64,000 nucleotides of DNA. Source: Bacillota bacterium. GTDB lineage: Bacteria; Bacillota; Dehalobacteriia; UBA4068. Shown piece by piece: positions 43,474-51,828 of this stretch (positions are counted from its first letter, which is position 1; each line of letters begins with the position of its first letter). The stretch lies in NCBI GenBank assembly GCA_024679955.1, contig JAILCQ010000030.1, positions 50,030 through 114,029 of the forward strand, in the 5' to 3' direction. The position numbers and the translations under genes were made by a program. Under the pieces are notes generated by a model. The model saw nothing but the letters and a program-made list of their open reading frames with translations, had not been told where the DNA came from and ran no database searches.

Positions 43474-44178
43474 ATGCATAATAAAACCTATGTTCGCGGC
43501 AAAAAGACTTTGGCCGTTTTGTCCGCTTTGCTTTTGGCGATCTATTGCTTTCTGGTTATTTGCCTGTTTTTCAGCCAAACGCCGGATACCGTAAAGGCTA
43601 TCCCTGCCTACAGCGGCGCGCCCTATGTGGAAATCAACGGCAATCGCCCCGGCTTCACCCGGGCGGATCTGACCACAAAGGCTTATGAAAGCTACAGCGA
43701 CCTGGACATACTGGGCCGCTGCGGCATGGCCAGGGCCAATCTGGGCCGGGAAACCATGCCCCGGGGCGAAAGAAGCCCCATCGGCCAAATCAAGCCTTCC
43801 GGCTGGCATACCGTCAAATATGACGGTATAGACGGCAAATATCTGTACAACCGCTGTCATCTGATCGCCTACTGTCTAAGCGGGGAAAATGCCAATGAAA
43901 AGAACCTGATCACCGGCACCCGTTATTTGAACACCCAGGGCATGCTGGCTTTTGAAAACATGGTTGCCGACTATATCACGGAAACCGGCAATCATGTGCT
44001 GTACCGGGTGACGCCGGTATTTCACGGCGTGAATTTGCTGGCCACCGGGGTGCAGATCGAAGCTCTGTCCGTAGAAGACCGGGGCGAAGGCATTTGCTTC
44101 AACGTGTTCCTGTATAATGTGCAGCCCGGCATCGTCATCGATTACCGTGACGGCGAAAGTCGGCCGGCGGAAAACTGA
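43474..44178 (+). CDS. Membrane-anchored DNA/RNA non-specific endonuclease
   Basis: 234 aa. N-terminal membrane anchor (LAVLSALLLAIYCFLVICLF) then the DNA-entry-nuclease fold: RSPIGQIKPSGWHTVKYDG, active-site YNRCHLIAYCLSGENANEKN (His in the NRCH version of DRGH) and LITGTRYLNTQGMLAFEN. Homologues degrade extracellular DNA or process DNA for uptake; dprA elsewhere in the window makes a link to transformation possible but unproven. AAAGGAGG precedes the ATG. Confidence 0.88.
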   Translation: MHNKTYVRGKKTLAVLSALLLAIYCFLVICLFFSQTPDTVKAIPAYSGAPYVEINGNRPGFTRADLTTKAYESYSDLDILGRCGMARANLGRETMPRGERSPIGQIKPSGWHTVKYDGIDGKYLYNRCHLIAYCLSGENANEKNLITGTRYLNTQGMLAFENMVADYITETGNHVLYRVTPVFHGVNLLATGVQIEALSVEDRGEGICFNVFLYNVQPGIVIDYRDGESRPAEN

Positions 44179-44250
44179 ACCGCCGGAAAAAACCGGCAAA
44201 GAAACCCGGATAAGCAGACCGGATACGGAGCCGATCGAAAGGAGATACCC

Positions 44251-44988
44251 ATGCTTACAGAAGAGTTGATTGCTTATGCGGCGGAACAGGCAGGAGATTT
44301 GCAGCTGACCGATATGGTTTTGGGCGTCGGTTATACGGCGGTACGTTTTTCCCCGGAACATTGCGGCGTTTGCTATACCTTCCGGGAAGAATTGGGCTTT
44401 TCCTGCGGCGTATTGGATCGGGCGGGAAGCTATGCCGGCGTCCAGGCCACGGATATATTGCAATGGGCCGCCTCCAAACTGCCGGCCCGGGCCAGCGTGG
44501 GCCTGGCGGCCATCAACGCTTTGCTGAACCGGGGCTACCCCGAAGGGGAAAACATCGGCGACGCGGTTTCCTGCAGCAGCGAAGATACGGTGGGGATGAT
44601 CGGCTTTTTCTGTCCTTTGGCCGCAAAATTCAGAAACCTGGCCAAAGACTTCTATATTTTTGAAAAGCGCCCGGCTCCCGGCCCCCATATCCACGCCGCC
44701 GAAGAAATGGACGCCCTGCTGCCCCGTTGCGATATCGTGGTGCTCAGCGCCACCACCCTGGCCAATCACACCGCCGAACGCATTTTGTCCCTGTGCGGCA
44801 AGGCCAGGGAAATCATCATGGTCGGCGCTTCCACGCCCATGGCCGGGCCGGTACTGCGGCGTTATGGCGTGACCATGCTGGCCGGCACGGAGATTTGCGA
44901 CGGCGACCTGGCCATGCGCATCGTGGCCCAGGGCGGCGGCGGTATGGATCTGGGACGGGCCGGCCGCAAAACGCTGCTGCGCATCTGA
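44251..44988 (+). CDS. DUF4213/DUF364 protein (putative metal-chelation Rossmann protein)
   Basis: 245 aa. N-terminal DUF4213-like domain (VLGVGYTAVRFSPEHCGVCYTF) and C-terminal Rossmann-like DUF364 (MIGFFCPLAAKFRNLAKDFYIFE ... CDIVVLSATTLANHTAERIL ... VGASTPMAGPVLRRYGVTML). These proteins are often near metal transport or cofactor genes; function not established. RBS AAAGGAG. Confidence 0.8.
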   Translation: MLTEELIAYAAEQAGDLQLTDMVLGVGYTAVRFSPEHCGVCYTFREELGFSCGVLDRAGSYAGVQATDILQWAASKLPARASVGLAAINALLNRGYPEGENIGDAVSCSSEDTVGMIGFFCPLAAKFRNLAKDFYIFEKRPAPGPHIHAAEEMDALLPRCDIVVLSATTLANHTAERILSLCGKAREIIMVGASTPMAGPVLRRYGVTMLAGTEICDGDLAMRIVAQGGGGMDLGRAGRKTLLRI

Positions 44989-45112
44989 GAGGGATGCGGG
45001 GGCTCCATGGCCGGGTGCAGCCTGCCGGGATAACCGGCTGCCCGGCCTGAAAAAAGAAATTTTCGCGGATAATAAAAATTTTCCGTTTTTCTCGTTTGCT
45101 TGACGGCCGCTA

Positions 45113-45123
45113 TATGATATAAT
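45113..45123 (+). promoter_or_regulatory. Extended -10 promoter of the lrp-aminotransferase unit
   Basis: TGATATAAT (TG at 45115-45116, TATAAT 45118-45123) is an extended -10 element; the -35 (TTTGCT) is poor. About 115 nt of leader follow. Confidence 0.5.
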
Positions 45124-45246
45124 TATAGAATCGGTTATACTATCGGTTTTGCCTGGGCAAGCCATAAACGCCGTTTTTTACAGAAAATCGCCCCGCCGCC
45201 GCCGAATCACCGGCGCAAACGGCAGGGCAAAGAAGGGAGATATCCT

Positions 45247-45723
45247 ATGAAAAATCTGCTTCAACTCATTGAAAACGATAGCAAATTGACGGCTGAGCAA
45301 CTGGCGGTTATGCTGGATACCGATGTGGCGGAAGTAAAAGAATCGATTAAAGCCTTTGAGGATCAAGGCATTATTTTGGCATACAAAACCATCATCGACT
45401 GGGACAAAACCGACCGGGAATATGTCACCGCTTTGATCGAACTGAAAGTCGCCCCGCAACGGGACAAAGGCTTTGAACGGATCGCCGAAAAAATCTACAA
45501 CTATCCGGAAGTGCAAAGCGTGTATCTGATGTCCGGCAGCTATGATCTGGCCGTGATCCTGGAAGGGCATACCATGAAGGAAGTGGCCTATTTTGTCGCC
45601 AAAAAGCTGGCGCCCTTGGAATCCATCGTTTCCACAGCCACCCATTTCGTTTTGCGCAAATACAAAGACGAAGGCGTTATCTTTGACAATATTGAAATCG
45701 ACGAGAGAGGAAACTGTATATAA
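45247..45723 (+). CDS. Lrp/AsnC family regulator
   Basis: 158 aa. N-terminal winged helix (LLQLIENDSKLTAEQLAVML ... SIKAFEDQGIILAYKTIIDW) and C-terminal RAM domain (ALIELKVAPQRDKGFERIAE ... VQSVYLMSGSYDLAVILEG) that senses amino acids. The stop directly abuts the aminotransferase ATG, so it probably controls its own operon. Confidence 0.9.
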   Translation: MKNLLQLIENDSKLTAEQLAVMLDTDVAEVKESIKAFEDQGIILAYKTIIDWDKTDREYVTALIELKVAPQRDKGFERIAEKIYNYPEVQSVYLMSGSYDLAVILEGHTMKEVAYFVAKKLAPLESIVSTATHFVLRKYKDEGVIFDNIEIDERGNCI

Positions 45724-46905
45724 ATGCTGAATTATAACGACATTCTGTCGAATAAAGTACAGAATATCAAGCCGTCCGGCATCCGAAAATTTTTCGATAT
45801 CCTGGACGACATGAAAGACGTCATTTCTCTGACCGTAGGACAGCCGGATTTCGTCACCCCCTGGCATATCCGCGAAGCCGGCATCGAAAGCCTGGAAAAA
45901 GGGAAAACCTATTACACCTCCAACAGCGGCTCCATGGAACTGCGGGAAGAGATCTCCCGCTATTTATACCGGCGCTTCAACCTGAATTACAGCGCCAAAG
46001 ACGAAATCATCGTCACCGTGGGCGGCAGCGAGGCCATCGATATCGCCATCCGCGCCCTGCTCAATCCGGGAGACGAGGTCATCATACCGGCCCCCTGCTT
46101 CGTTTGCTACGAACCCATGGTAGATTTGGCCGGCGGCAAGGCGGTGGTCGTCGCCACCCAGGAAAAGGATTGCTTTAAGCTGACCGCCGACGCTTTGCGG
46201 CAGGCCATCACCCCCAAGACCAAGCTGCTGATCCTGCCCTACCCCAACAACCCCACCGGCGCGATCATGACAACGGAAGATCTGGAAGCTCTGGCGGAAG
46301 TATTGCGGCCTACCAATATCATGGTTTTGGCCGACGAGATCTATGCGGAGCTGACCTATGGCCGCAAGCACGTTTCCATCGCCACCCTGGACGGTATGCG
46401 GGAACGCACCATCATCGCCAGCGGTTTTTCCAAGGCCTATGCCATGACCGGCTGGCGTATGGGCTACACCCTGGCCCCGCGGGAAATCTCCCAGCAAATG
46501 CTGAAGATCCATCAGTTCGCCATCATGTGCGCCCCCACCACCAGCCAACACGCGGCCATCGAGGCCATGCGGGAAGGGGACGAGGATATCGCCAATATGC
46601 GGGACGAATACAATCGCCGCCGCCGCTATATCGTCAACAGCCTCAAAGGCATCCATTTGGATTGCTTCGAGCCGGAAGGCGCGTTTTACGTGTTTCCCAA
46701 TATCGGTGGCTACGGCATGAGCAGCGAAACGTTTTGCGAACGCCTGCTCTTTGAAGAAGGCGTGGCCATCGTGCCGGGAACGGCTTTCGGCGCCTGCGGC
46801 GAAGGCTTCGCCCGTATCTCCTACGCCTACTCCGTAAGCCATATCGCTTTGGCTTTGGACAAAATCGAAAAATTCCTCACCCGGATACAAGCGGAAAAAA
46901 AATAA
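45724..46905 (+). CDS. PLP-dependent aminotransferase, class I/II
   Basis: 393 aa fold-type I transaminase: ISLTVGQPDFVTPWHIREAG, LPYPNNPTGAIMT, and the Schiff-base Lys in IASGFSKAYAMTGWRMGY. Similar to PatA/AlaT-like enzymes that move amino groups between 2-oxoglutarate and aromatic or aliphatic amino acids; specificity unknown. Translationally coupled to the upstream Lrp regulator. Confidence 0.92.
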   Translation: MLNYNDILSNKVQNIKPSGIRKFFDILDDMKDVISLTVGQPDFVTPWHIREAGIESLEKGKTYYTSNSGSMELREEISRYLYRRFNLNYSAKDEIIVTVGGSEAIDIAIRALLNPGDEVIIPAPCFVCYEPMVDLAGGKAVVVATQEKDCFKLTADALRQAITPKTKLLILPYPNNPTGAIMTTEDLEALAEVLRPTNIMVLADEIYAELTYGRKHVSIATLDGMRERTIIASGFSKAYAMTGWRMGYTLAPREISQQMLKIHQFAIMCAPTTSQHAAIEAMREGDEDIANMRDEYNRRRRYIVNSLKGIHLDCFEPEGAFYVFPNIGGYGMSSETFCERLLFEEGVAIVPGTAFGACGEGFARISYAYSVSHIALALDKIEKFLTRIQAEKK

Positions 46906-46932
46906 AACGCCGGTGAAAACGGCGCAACCCAG

Positions 46933-46958
46933 GGGACGGCCTAGGCCGTCCCTTTTTT
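46933..46958. terminator. Terminator after the aminotransferase (convergent with mutY)
   Basis: Perfect palindrome GGGACGGCCTAGGCCGTCCC followed by TTTTTT on the plus strand. Confidence 0.9.
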
Positions 46959-46982
46959 CCGGCCGGAAGCGCCGGCCCGGTT

Positions 46983-48035
46983 TCATATATCATCCAAAAA
47001 CATGCGAAAGGCCGTGGGCAAAGCGTAGCTTTGCCGCATTTCCGCCAAAGCGGCCCAGGCAAACCCTTCCGCCATATGGGCGCACTGTATATGATAGCAG
47101 ACCATTTGCCAACGGATATGGGTAAACACATGTTCTTTGTGGATCTCCCGCTGCATAAGCGAAGGCTCTACGCCCCAGGACGCCGCCTGGGCCAAAGCCG
47201 CCGCCGGCGACAAAGTCCCCGCCACATTGGGCAACTGCCATAGGCCGGACAGCAAGCCTTCTCCCTCCCGTCTTTGCAGCGCCACTTTGTCCTGGCAGCG
47301 CAATAAAAACACGGTGCGTTGTTCCAGCCGTTTTTCCCGTTTGGGCAGGCGCGCCGGCAACTCCGCCACGGAGCCCCGGGCATAGGCCAGGCACAGGCCC
47401 TGCACGGGGCAAAGGGCGCATTTGGCAGATTTGGGCGTGCAAACCGTGGCCCCCAATTCCATCAGCGCCTGGGTAAAATCGCCGCAGGCCCCCGCCGGAT
47501 ATACCGCTTCCAATTCCTGCTTCACCTGCTTTTTTACCTGGGGCATATCCACCGGCCTATGGTCGTCCGTCATCCGGGCCCGCCAGCGCAATACATTGCC
47601 GTCCACCGCCGCCACCGGCAATTCAAAGCAAATCGAGGCAATGGCCCCGGCGGTATAGGGACCCACGCCGGGCAAGGCCAAAATGCCTGCGTAGGTTTGT
47701 GGAAAAACGCCGCCGTTTTCCCGGACGATTTGCCTGGCCGCCTTCTGCAGATTGCGGGCGCGGCTGTAATAGCCCAGGCCTTCCCATAGTTTCAACACCT
47801 GTTCTTCCTCTGCTTGGGCCAAAGCGAAAACCGTAGGCAGCGCCGCTAAAAAACGCCGGAAATAGGGACGTACCGCCTCCGCCCGGGTTTGCTGCAGCAT
47901 GATTTCCGATACCCAGACAGGATAGGGCTCCCGATTCTGCCGCCAGGGCAGATCCCGGGCGCATTGGCGATACCAATCCACCAATATGGACGCTGCTTTT
48001 TGATCTTTCGCATAAGATTCCATAGCCGACCTCAT
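46983..48035 (-). CDS. mutY: A/G-specific adenine glycosylase MutY
   Basis: 350 aa. Removes adenine mispaired with 8-oxoG. Helix-hairpin-helix LPGVGPYTAGAIASI with catalytic Asp region AAVDGNVLRWRARM, [4Fe-4S] ligands in CTPKSAKCALCPVQGLC, and a C-terminal NUDIX-like recognition domain (VFLLRCQDKVALQRREGEGL ... GLWQLPNVAG). Own promoter upstream. Confidence 0.95.
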   Translation of the reverse strand: MRSAMESYAKDQKAASILVDWYRQCARDLPWRQNREPYPVWVSEIMLQQTRAEAVRPYFRRFLAALPTVFALAQAEEEQVLKLWEGLGYYSRARNLQKAARQIVRENGGVFPQTYAGILALPGVGPYTAGAIASICFELPVAAVDGNVLRWRARMTDDHRPVDMPQVKKQVKQELEAVYPAGACGDFTQALMELGATVCTPKSAKCALCPVQGLCLAYARGSVAELPARLPKREKRLEQRTVFLLRCQDKVALQRREGEGLLSGLWQLPNVAGTLSPAAALAQAASWGVEPSLMQREIHKEHVFTHIRWQMVCYHIQCAHMAEGFAWAALAEMRQSYALPTAFRMFLDDI

Positions 48036-48083
48036 ATTTATCGACGGTTTGCCGATCTGCCTCTTGATTCGCTGTATGGCCTC

Positions 48084-48112
48084 ATTATATAAGACCTTTT
48101 GGAGAAAAACAA
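48084..48112 (-). promoter_or_regulatory. mutY promoter
   Basis: Minus strand TTGTTT (48107-48112), 17-bp spacer, TATAAT (48084-48089). Confidence 0.68.
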
Positions 48113-48148
48113 GCCGCCGCCAGATAGCGCTTGCCGCTCCGGGAACGT

Positions 48149-48177
48149 TTGCCTTCGTTTGCCAGTCATAGTATAAT
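48149..48177 (+). promoter_or_regulatory. Promoter of the secreted membrane protein at 48200
   Basis: TTGCCT (48149-48154), 17-bp spacer, TATAAT (48172-48177), divergent from mutY. Confidence 0.65.
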
Positions 48178-48199
48178 AATAAAGTCTGGAGGTATGCCT

Positions 48200-49126
48200 A
48201 TGTACGGTACAACGCCTATCCGGCAAACGGCGGTTTTCGCCTGTGCCTTGGCGCTGGTGTGGATACTGTTATCCGCCGTATGTCCCTGCGCCTATGCCAA
48301 TATGGCGGCGCCGGCTCCGGCGGATGTCGCCTCCTCCGTCACCTTTGCCCAAAACGACAGCATTGCCGTACGGTCGGAGGTTTTGGATATTGCCGTCCAC
48401 GGCGGCAAAGCGGATATCACCGCTACCTATACCATGGAAAACATGACCGGCAAGCCGGTTTCCACGCCCGCGATGTTCCTGGCCCCCCATATGGAAGACG
48501 GCAGCGTGAGCCTGACGGTAAACGGCCAGGCAGCGGATTTTGCCGTGGAAAGCTATGCTTTGCCTTACGGCGCTGCTGTGGCTGCCAGGGATTGGCGATA
48601 CGTGGTGCTGACGGAAACTGGCGCGGCCGCCGAAGCCGGCGGGGGAACCGTGGACAGCGTCAGCTTTACCATGGATTTTCTGCCTGGGGAACGCTATGTG
48701 GTGACGGTATCCTACGCCTATCGACTGGGCGGCTACCCCGATTATGATTTCAATGTAAAAATGGGGCGCATCGAGTATTATCTGACCCCGGCGGCCCTGT
48801 GGAAGGATTTTGAAAACCTAACCGTCAATCTGTATCTGGACGAGGATATGCCGGTGCTGGCCGACAGCAATTTGCCCTTTGAAAAAGTCGCGCCACGGGT
48901 ATATCGATACGTTTCATCGACGCTGCCTGCGGAAAACCTGACCATCGTCATCGATGAAAACCGCTGGCAAACGATAGCCGGTTTTTTCCGCAGCCCCTAT
49001 CTGCCGGTGATGCTGCTGTACGCCGCGCCGTTTCTGCTGATCCTGGCGGCGGCGGTACTGACCCTGGTTCTCTTGCACCGGCGCAGAAAGCACAAATGCG
49101 GCGAGCTGCCTCCCAAAAGGCAATAA
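48200..49126 (+). CDS. Signal-peptide protein with C-terminal membrane anchor, unknown function
   Basis: 308 aa from the ATG at 48200 (MYGTTPIRQ), seven nt after GGAGG; the track start at 48131 is upstream of the promoter. Signal peptide (TAVFACALALVWILLSAVCPCAYA), an extracellular beta-rich domain (VRSEVLDIAVHGGKADITATYTM ... ERYVVTVSYAYRLGGYPDYD) and a C-terminal transmembrane helix with a basic tail (LLILAAAVLTLVLLHRRRKHK). No catalytic motif seen. It precedes an ABC exporter and may act with it. Confidence 0.75.
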   Translation: MYGTTPIRQTAVFACALALVWILLSAVCPCAYANMAAPAPADVASSVTFAQNDSIAVRSEVLDIAVHGGKADITATYTMENMTGKPVSTPAMFLAPHMEDGSVSLTVNGQAADFAVESYALPYGAAVAARDWRYVVLTETGAAAEAGGGTVDSVSFTMDFLPGERYVVTVSYAYRLGGYPDYDFNVKMGRIEYYLTPAALWKDFENLTVNLYLDEDMPVLADSNLPFEKVAPRVYRYVSSTLPAENLTIVIDENRWQTIAGFFRSPYLPVMLLYAAPFLLILAAAVLTLVLLHRRRKHKCGELPPKRQ

Positions 49127-49220
49127 AAAACGACGCTGAGCAACGGTCAGCCGTTCCGGAAGCGATTATGCCGCTTGCCGGACAAAAAAAATAAGAATCT
49201 TTTGAACGAGGAACAAAACC

Positions 49221-49928
49221 ATGTTGAAAATCGAGCATTTGACCAAGACCTTCGGTACCAAAAAAGCGGTGGACGATTTATCCCTGCATATTCAACCGGG
49301 AGAAATTTACGGCTTTATCGGCCACAACGGCGCGGGAAAAACCACCACCCTCAAAAGCGTGGTGGGCATACTGCAGTTTGACGAAGGGAACATCACCATC
49401 AACGGCACGTCCATCCGGGAAGATCCGCTGACATGCAAAAAGCAATTTGCCTATATACCGGATTCCCCGGATCTGTACGATTTTATGAGCGGTATCAAGT
49501 ACCTGAACTTTGTGGCGGATATTTTTGCCATCCCCGCCCAAGAACGGCAGGAAAAGATCCGTACCTACGCCGGTTTGCTTGAGCTCACCGGCGATCTGGC
49601 CCAGCCGGTCTCCGCCTATTCCCACGGCATGAAGCAAAAGCTGGCCGTCATCGCCGCCTGGCTCCATTCCCCCAAGCTGATCGTGATGGACGAGCCTTTT
49701 GTCGGCCTGGACCCCAAGGCCTCGCATCTGCTCAAGCAAATGATGCGGGAACATTGCGACGGGGGCGGGGCCATCTTCTTCTCCACCCATGTGCTGGAAG
49801 TGGCGGAAAAGCTCTGCGACAAGGTGGCCATCATCAAGCAGGGCAAGCTGATCAAAGCCGGCACCATGGAGGAAGTGAAAGGCGACGACAGCCTGGAAGA
49901 AGTCTTCTTGGAACTGGAGGCGGAATAA
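49221..49928 (+). CDS. ABC transporter ATP-binding subunit
   Basis: 235 aa. Walker A IGHNGAGKTTTLKSVVG, signature YSHGMKQKLAVIAAWL, Walker B LIVMDEPFVGLDPKAS, H-loop FSTHVLEVAEKLCD. ABC-2 type exporter ATPase; the signature serine is in a YSHGM form usual for this group. The stop is directly followed by the permease ATG (TAAATG). Confidence 0.93.
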   Translation: MLKIEHLTKTFGTKKAVDDLSLHIQPGEIYGFIGHNGAGKTTTLKSVVGILQFDEGNITINGTSIREDPLTCKKQFAYIPDSPDLYDFMSGIKYLNFVADIFAIPAQERQEKIRTYAGLLELTGDLAQPVSAYSHGMKQKLAVIAAWLHSPKLIVMDEPFVGLDPKASHLLKQMMREHCDGGGAIFFSTHVLEVAEKLCDKVAIIKQGKLIKAGTMEEVKGDDSLEEVFLELEAE

Positions 49929-51527
49929 ATGCTGAAGGTACTGATCAAAAAACAGCTTACGGAAGTGTTCAAAAGCTACTTCTATGACGCCAAAAACAAT
50001 AGAATGCGCTCCAAATGGGCGGTGGCCGGCTGGTTCGTTTTCTTTATCGCCATCATGGCCGGTCTTCTCGGCGGCATGTTCACCGCCCTGGCCCTGAGTA
50101 TGTGTCCTGGTCTGACCGCCGTAGGTATGGGCTGGCTGTACTTCCTGCTGATGGGCGGGATCGCCATCATCCTGGGGGCTTTCGGCAGCGTATTCAACTC
50201 CTATTCCGGCCTTTATCTGGCCAAAGACGGCGACCTGCTTCTGTCTATGCCCATCCCGGTAAAGACGGTCATCGCCGCCCGGCTGACCAACGTCTATTTG
50301 ATGGGCGCCATGTACGCCGCCACCGTGATGCTGCCGGCGTTGATCGTCTATTGGATCACGGCAGGGCCCACGGTGGCCAGGGTGATCTGCGGCATTTTGT
50401 TGTTCCTGATCGTCACCGTCATCGTTTTGCTGCTTTCCGCCATACTGGGCTGGGTGGTGGCCAAAATCAGCCTCAAGCTGAAGAATAAAAGTTTCATCAC
50501 CGTTCTGGCTTCCCTGCTGTTTATCGTCGCCTACTATGTGGTTTACTTCCGGGCCAGCGATATGGTGCAAGATATCATCCAGAATGCTGGCGCTTACGGG
50601 ACGCAAATCAAGGGCGCATCTTACGCCCTCTATCTGTTCGGCCGCACCGGCGAGGGCGATTGGATGGCCGCCGCCATTTACCTGGCCGTCACGGCGCTTT
50701 GCTTTGCCGGGGTCTGGATCGTGCTGTCCCGCAGTTTCCTGAATATCGCCACGGCCAGCGGGAAAACGGGGAAAGTACGCTACACCGAAAAGGCGGTCAA
50801 AGAAAAGACCCCCTTTGGCGCTTTGCTAAGCAAGGAATTCGCCAGATTCACCTCTAACCCGAGCTACATGCTCAATTGCGGCCTGGGCGTTTTGCTCATC
50901 CCCGCCTGCGCTGTGCTGTTTCTGATCAAAGGGCGGGAGATCGCGGAGACGCTCAACCAGGTTTTCAGCGGCATGCCGGACTGCGCAGCCGTTTTGCTCT
51001 GCGCCTCGCTGTGCCTGCTTTCCTCGATGAACAATATGGCCACGCCTTCCGTATCCCTGGAGGGCAAGAGCATCTGGATACCCCAATCCCTGCCGGTGCA
51101 GGCGAAAACGGTACTGCGGGCCAAAACCTCCGTACAAATGCTGCTTACCGCCATCCCTATGTTGCTGGCTGTGATTTGCACGGCAGCGGTTGTTCCGGCC
51201 TCCCTGCCGGTCAAGCTTTTGCTCTGCATCATGCCCCTGCTGTATTCGGTTTTTTCCGCCGTATCCGGCACGGTGGCCGGGGTGCGCATGCCGATCCTCA
51301 ACTGGACCAACGAGCTTGCGCCCATCAAGCAAAGCGGCGCGATCATGATCACCCTGTTCGGCGGTTGGCTGCTCAGCATCGCTTTGGCCGGTCTGTACCT
51401 GCTGGTGGGTTATAAAATCGGCGCGACGCTCTATCTGCTGCTGTGGTCTGCGCTGTTCGCCGTCCTCTCGCTGATCTTGCTGAAATGGCTGGATACCAAA
51501 GGCGCGGCGGCGTTCTCCGCACTGTAA
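49929..51527 (+). CDS. ABC exporter permease subunit
   Basis: 532 aa with about ten to twelve hydrophobic helices (WAVAGWFVFFIAIMAGLLGG, LYFLLMGGIAIILGAFGSVF, VICGILLFLIVTVIVLLLSAIL). Resembles the large ABC-2-like permeases paired with a single ATPase in Bacillota; substrate unknown. GGAGG overlaps the upstream gene end. Confidence 0.85.
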   Translation: MLKVLIKKQLTEVFKSYFYDAKNNRMRSKWAVAGWFVFFIAIMAGLLGGMFTALALSMCPGLTAVGMGWLYFLLMGGIAIILGAFGSVFNSYSGLYLAKDGDLLLSMPIPVKTVIAARLTNVYLMGAMYAATVMLPALIVYWITAGPTVARVICGILLFLIVTVIVLLLSAILGWVVAKISLKLKNKSFITVLASLLFIVAYYVVYFRASDMVQDIIQNAGAYGTQIKGASYALYLFGRTGEGDWMAAAIYLAVTALCFAGVWIVLSRSFLNIATASGKTGKVRYTEKAVKEKTPFGALLSKEFARFTSNPSYMLNCGLGVLLIPACAVLFLIKGREIAETLNQVFSGMPDCAAVLLCASLCLLSSMNNMATPSVSLEGKSIWIPQSLPVQAKTVLRAKTSVQMLLTAIPMLLAVICTAAVVPASLPVKLLLCIMPLLYSVFSAVSGTVAGVRMPILNWTNELAPIKQSGAIMITLFGGWLLSIALAGLYLLVGYKIGATLYLLLWSALFAVLSLILLKWLDTKGAAAFSAL

Positions 51528-51583
51528 AGGATCCGTCTTTTCCCTGCCCCGGCTACGGCCTGACGGCCATAGAAAAGATGAAT

Positions 51584-51621
51584 AAACTCCCCGGCGGAAC
51601 CGTTCTGCCGGGGATTCGTTT
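51584..51621 (+). terminator. Hairpin terminator after the ABC operon
   Basis: TCCCCGGC ... GCCGGGGA stem flanked by AAAC and GTTT, ending ATTCGTTT. The U-tract is poor. Confidence 0.5.
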
Positions 51622-51669
51622 ATGGGAACCGGCTTTTTGATATATTTTTGCCGGAAGCAAAAAAAATCT

Positions 51670-51698
51670 TTGTATATCCGAGGTTTTCAGTGTAGAAT
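51670..51698 (+). promoter_or_regulatory. Promoter of the Ca2+-ATPase gene
   Basis: TTGTAT (51670-51675), 17-bp spacer, TAGAAT (51693-51698). About 125 nt of leader follow before the GTG start. Confidence 0.6.
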
Positions 51699-51722
51699 AA
51701 ATTGTATCGAAAAAATCGGTTG

Positions 51723-51780
51723 AAGCCCCGGTCGGACTATTCTTGCCACGGCGGTTTTGCGTCATAGCCAACCGGGGTTT
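51723..51780 (+). promoter_or_regulatory. Inverted repeat in the Ca2+-ATPase leader
   Basis: AAGCCCCGGT pairs with ACCGGGGTTT (one G-U) around 38 nt that include a smaller stem. It sits between promoter and start codon and could be a regulatory leader; it did not match a metal riboswitch consensus I know. Confidence 0.35.
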
Positions 51781-51828
51781 ACTATCATGCGAACAGCAAG
51801 AATAACAACGAACAGCGAGGATAATACA

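Noticed and set aside
43021-43860. 279-aa ORF and the 429-aa minus ORF at 43876-45165
   Set aside because: Both run antisense to well-supported plus-strand genes (nuclease, DUF364) apart from the real 73-aa protein at 43021-43242.
44995-45060. Terminator after the DUF364 gene
   Set aside because: GGCCGGG...CCCGGCC stem is followed by TGAAAAAAG, which lacks a U-tract on the plus strand.
51723-51780. yybP-ykoY manganese riboswitch upstream of the P-ATPase
   Set aside because: Only a simple inverted repeat is visible; the conserved loop motifs of that class were not found.
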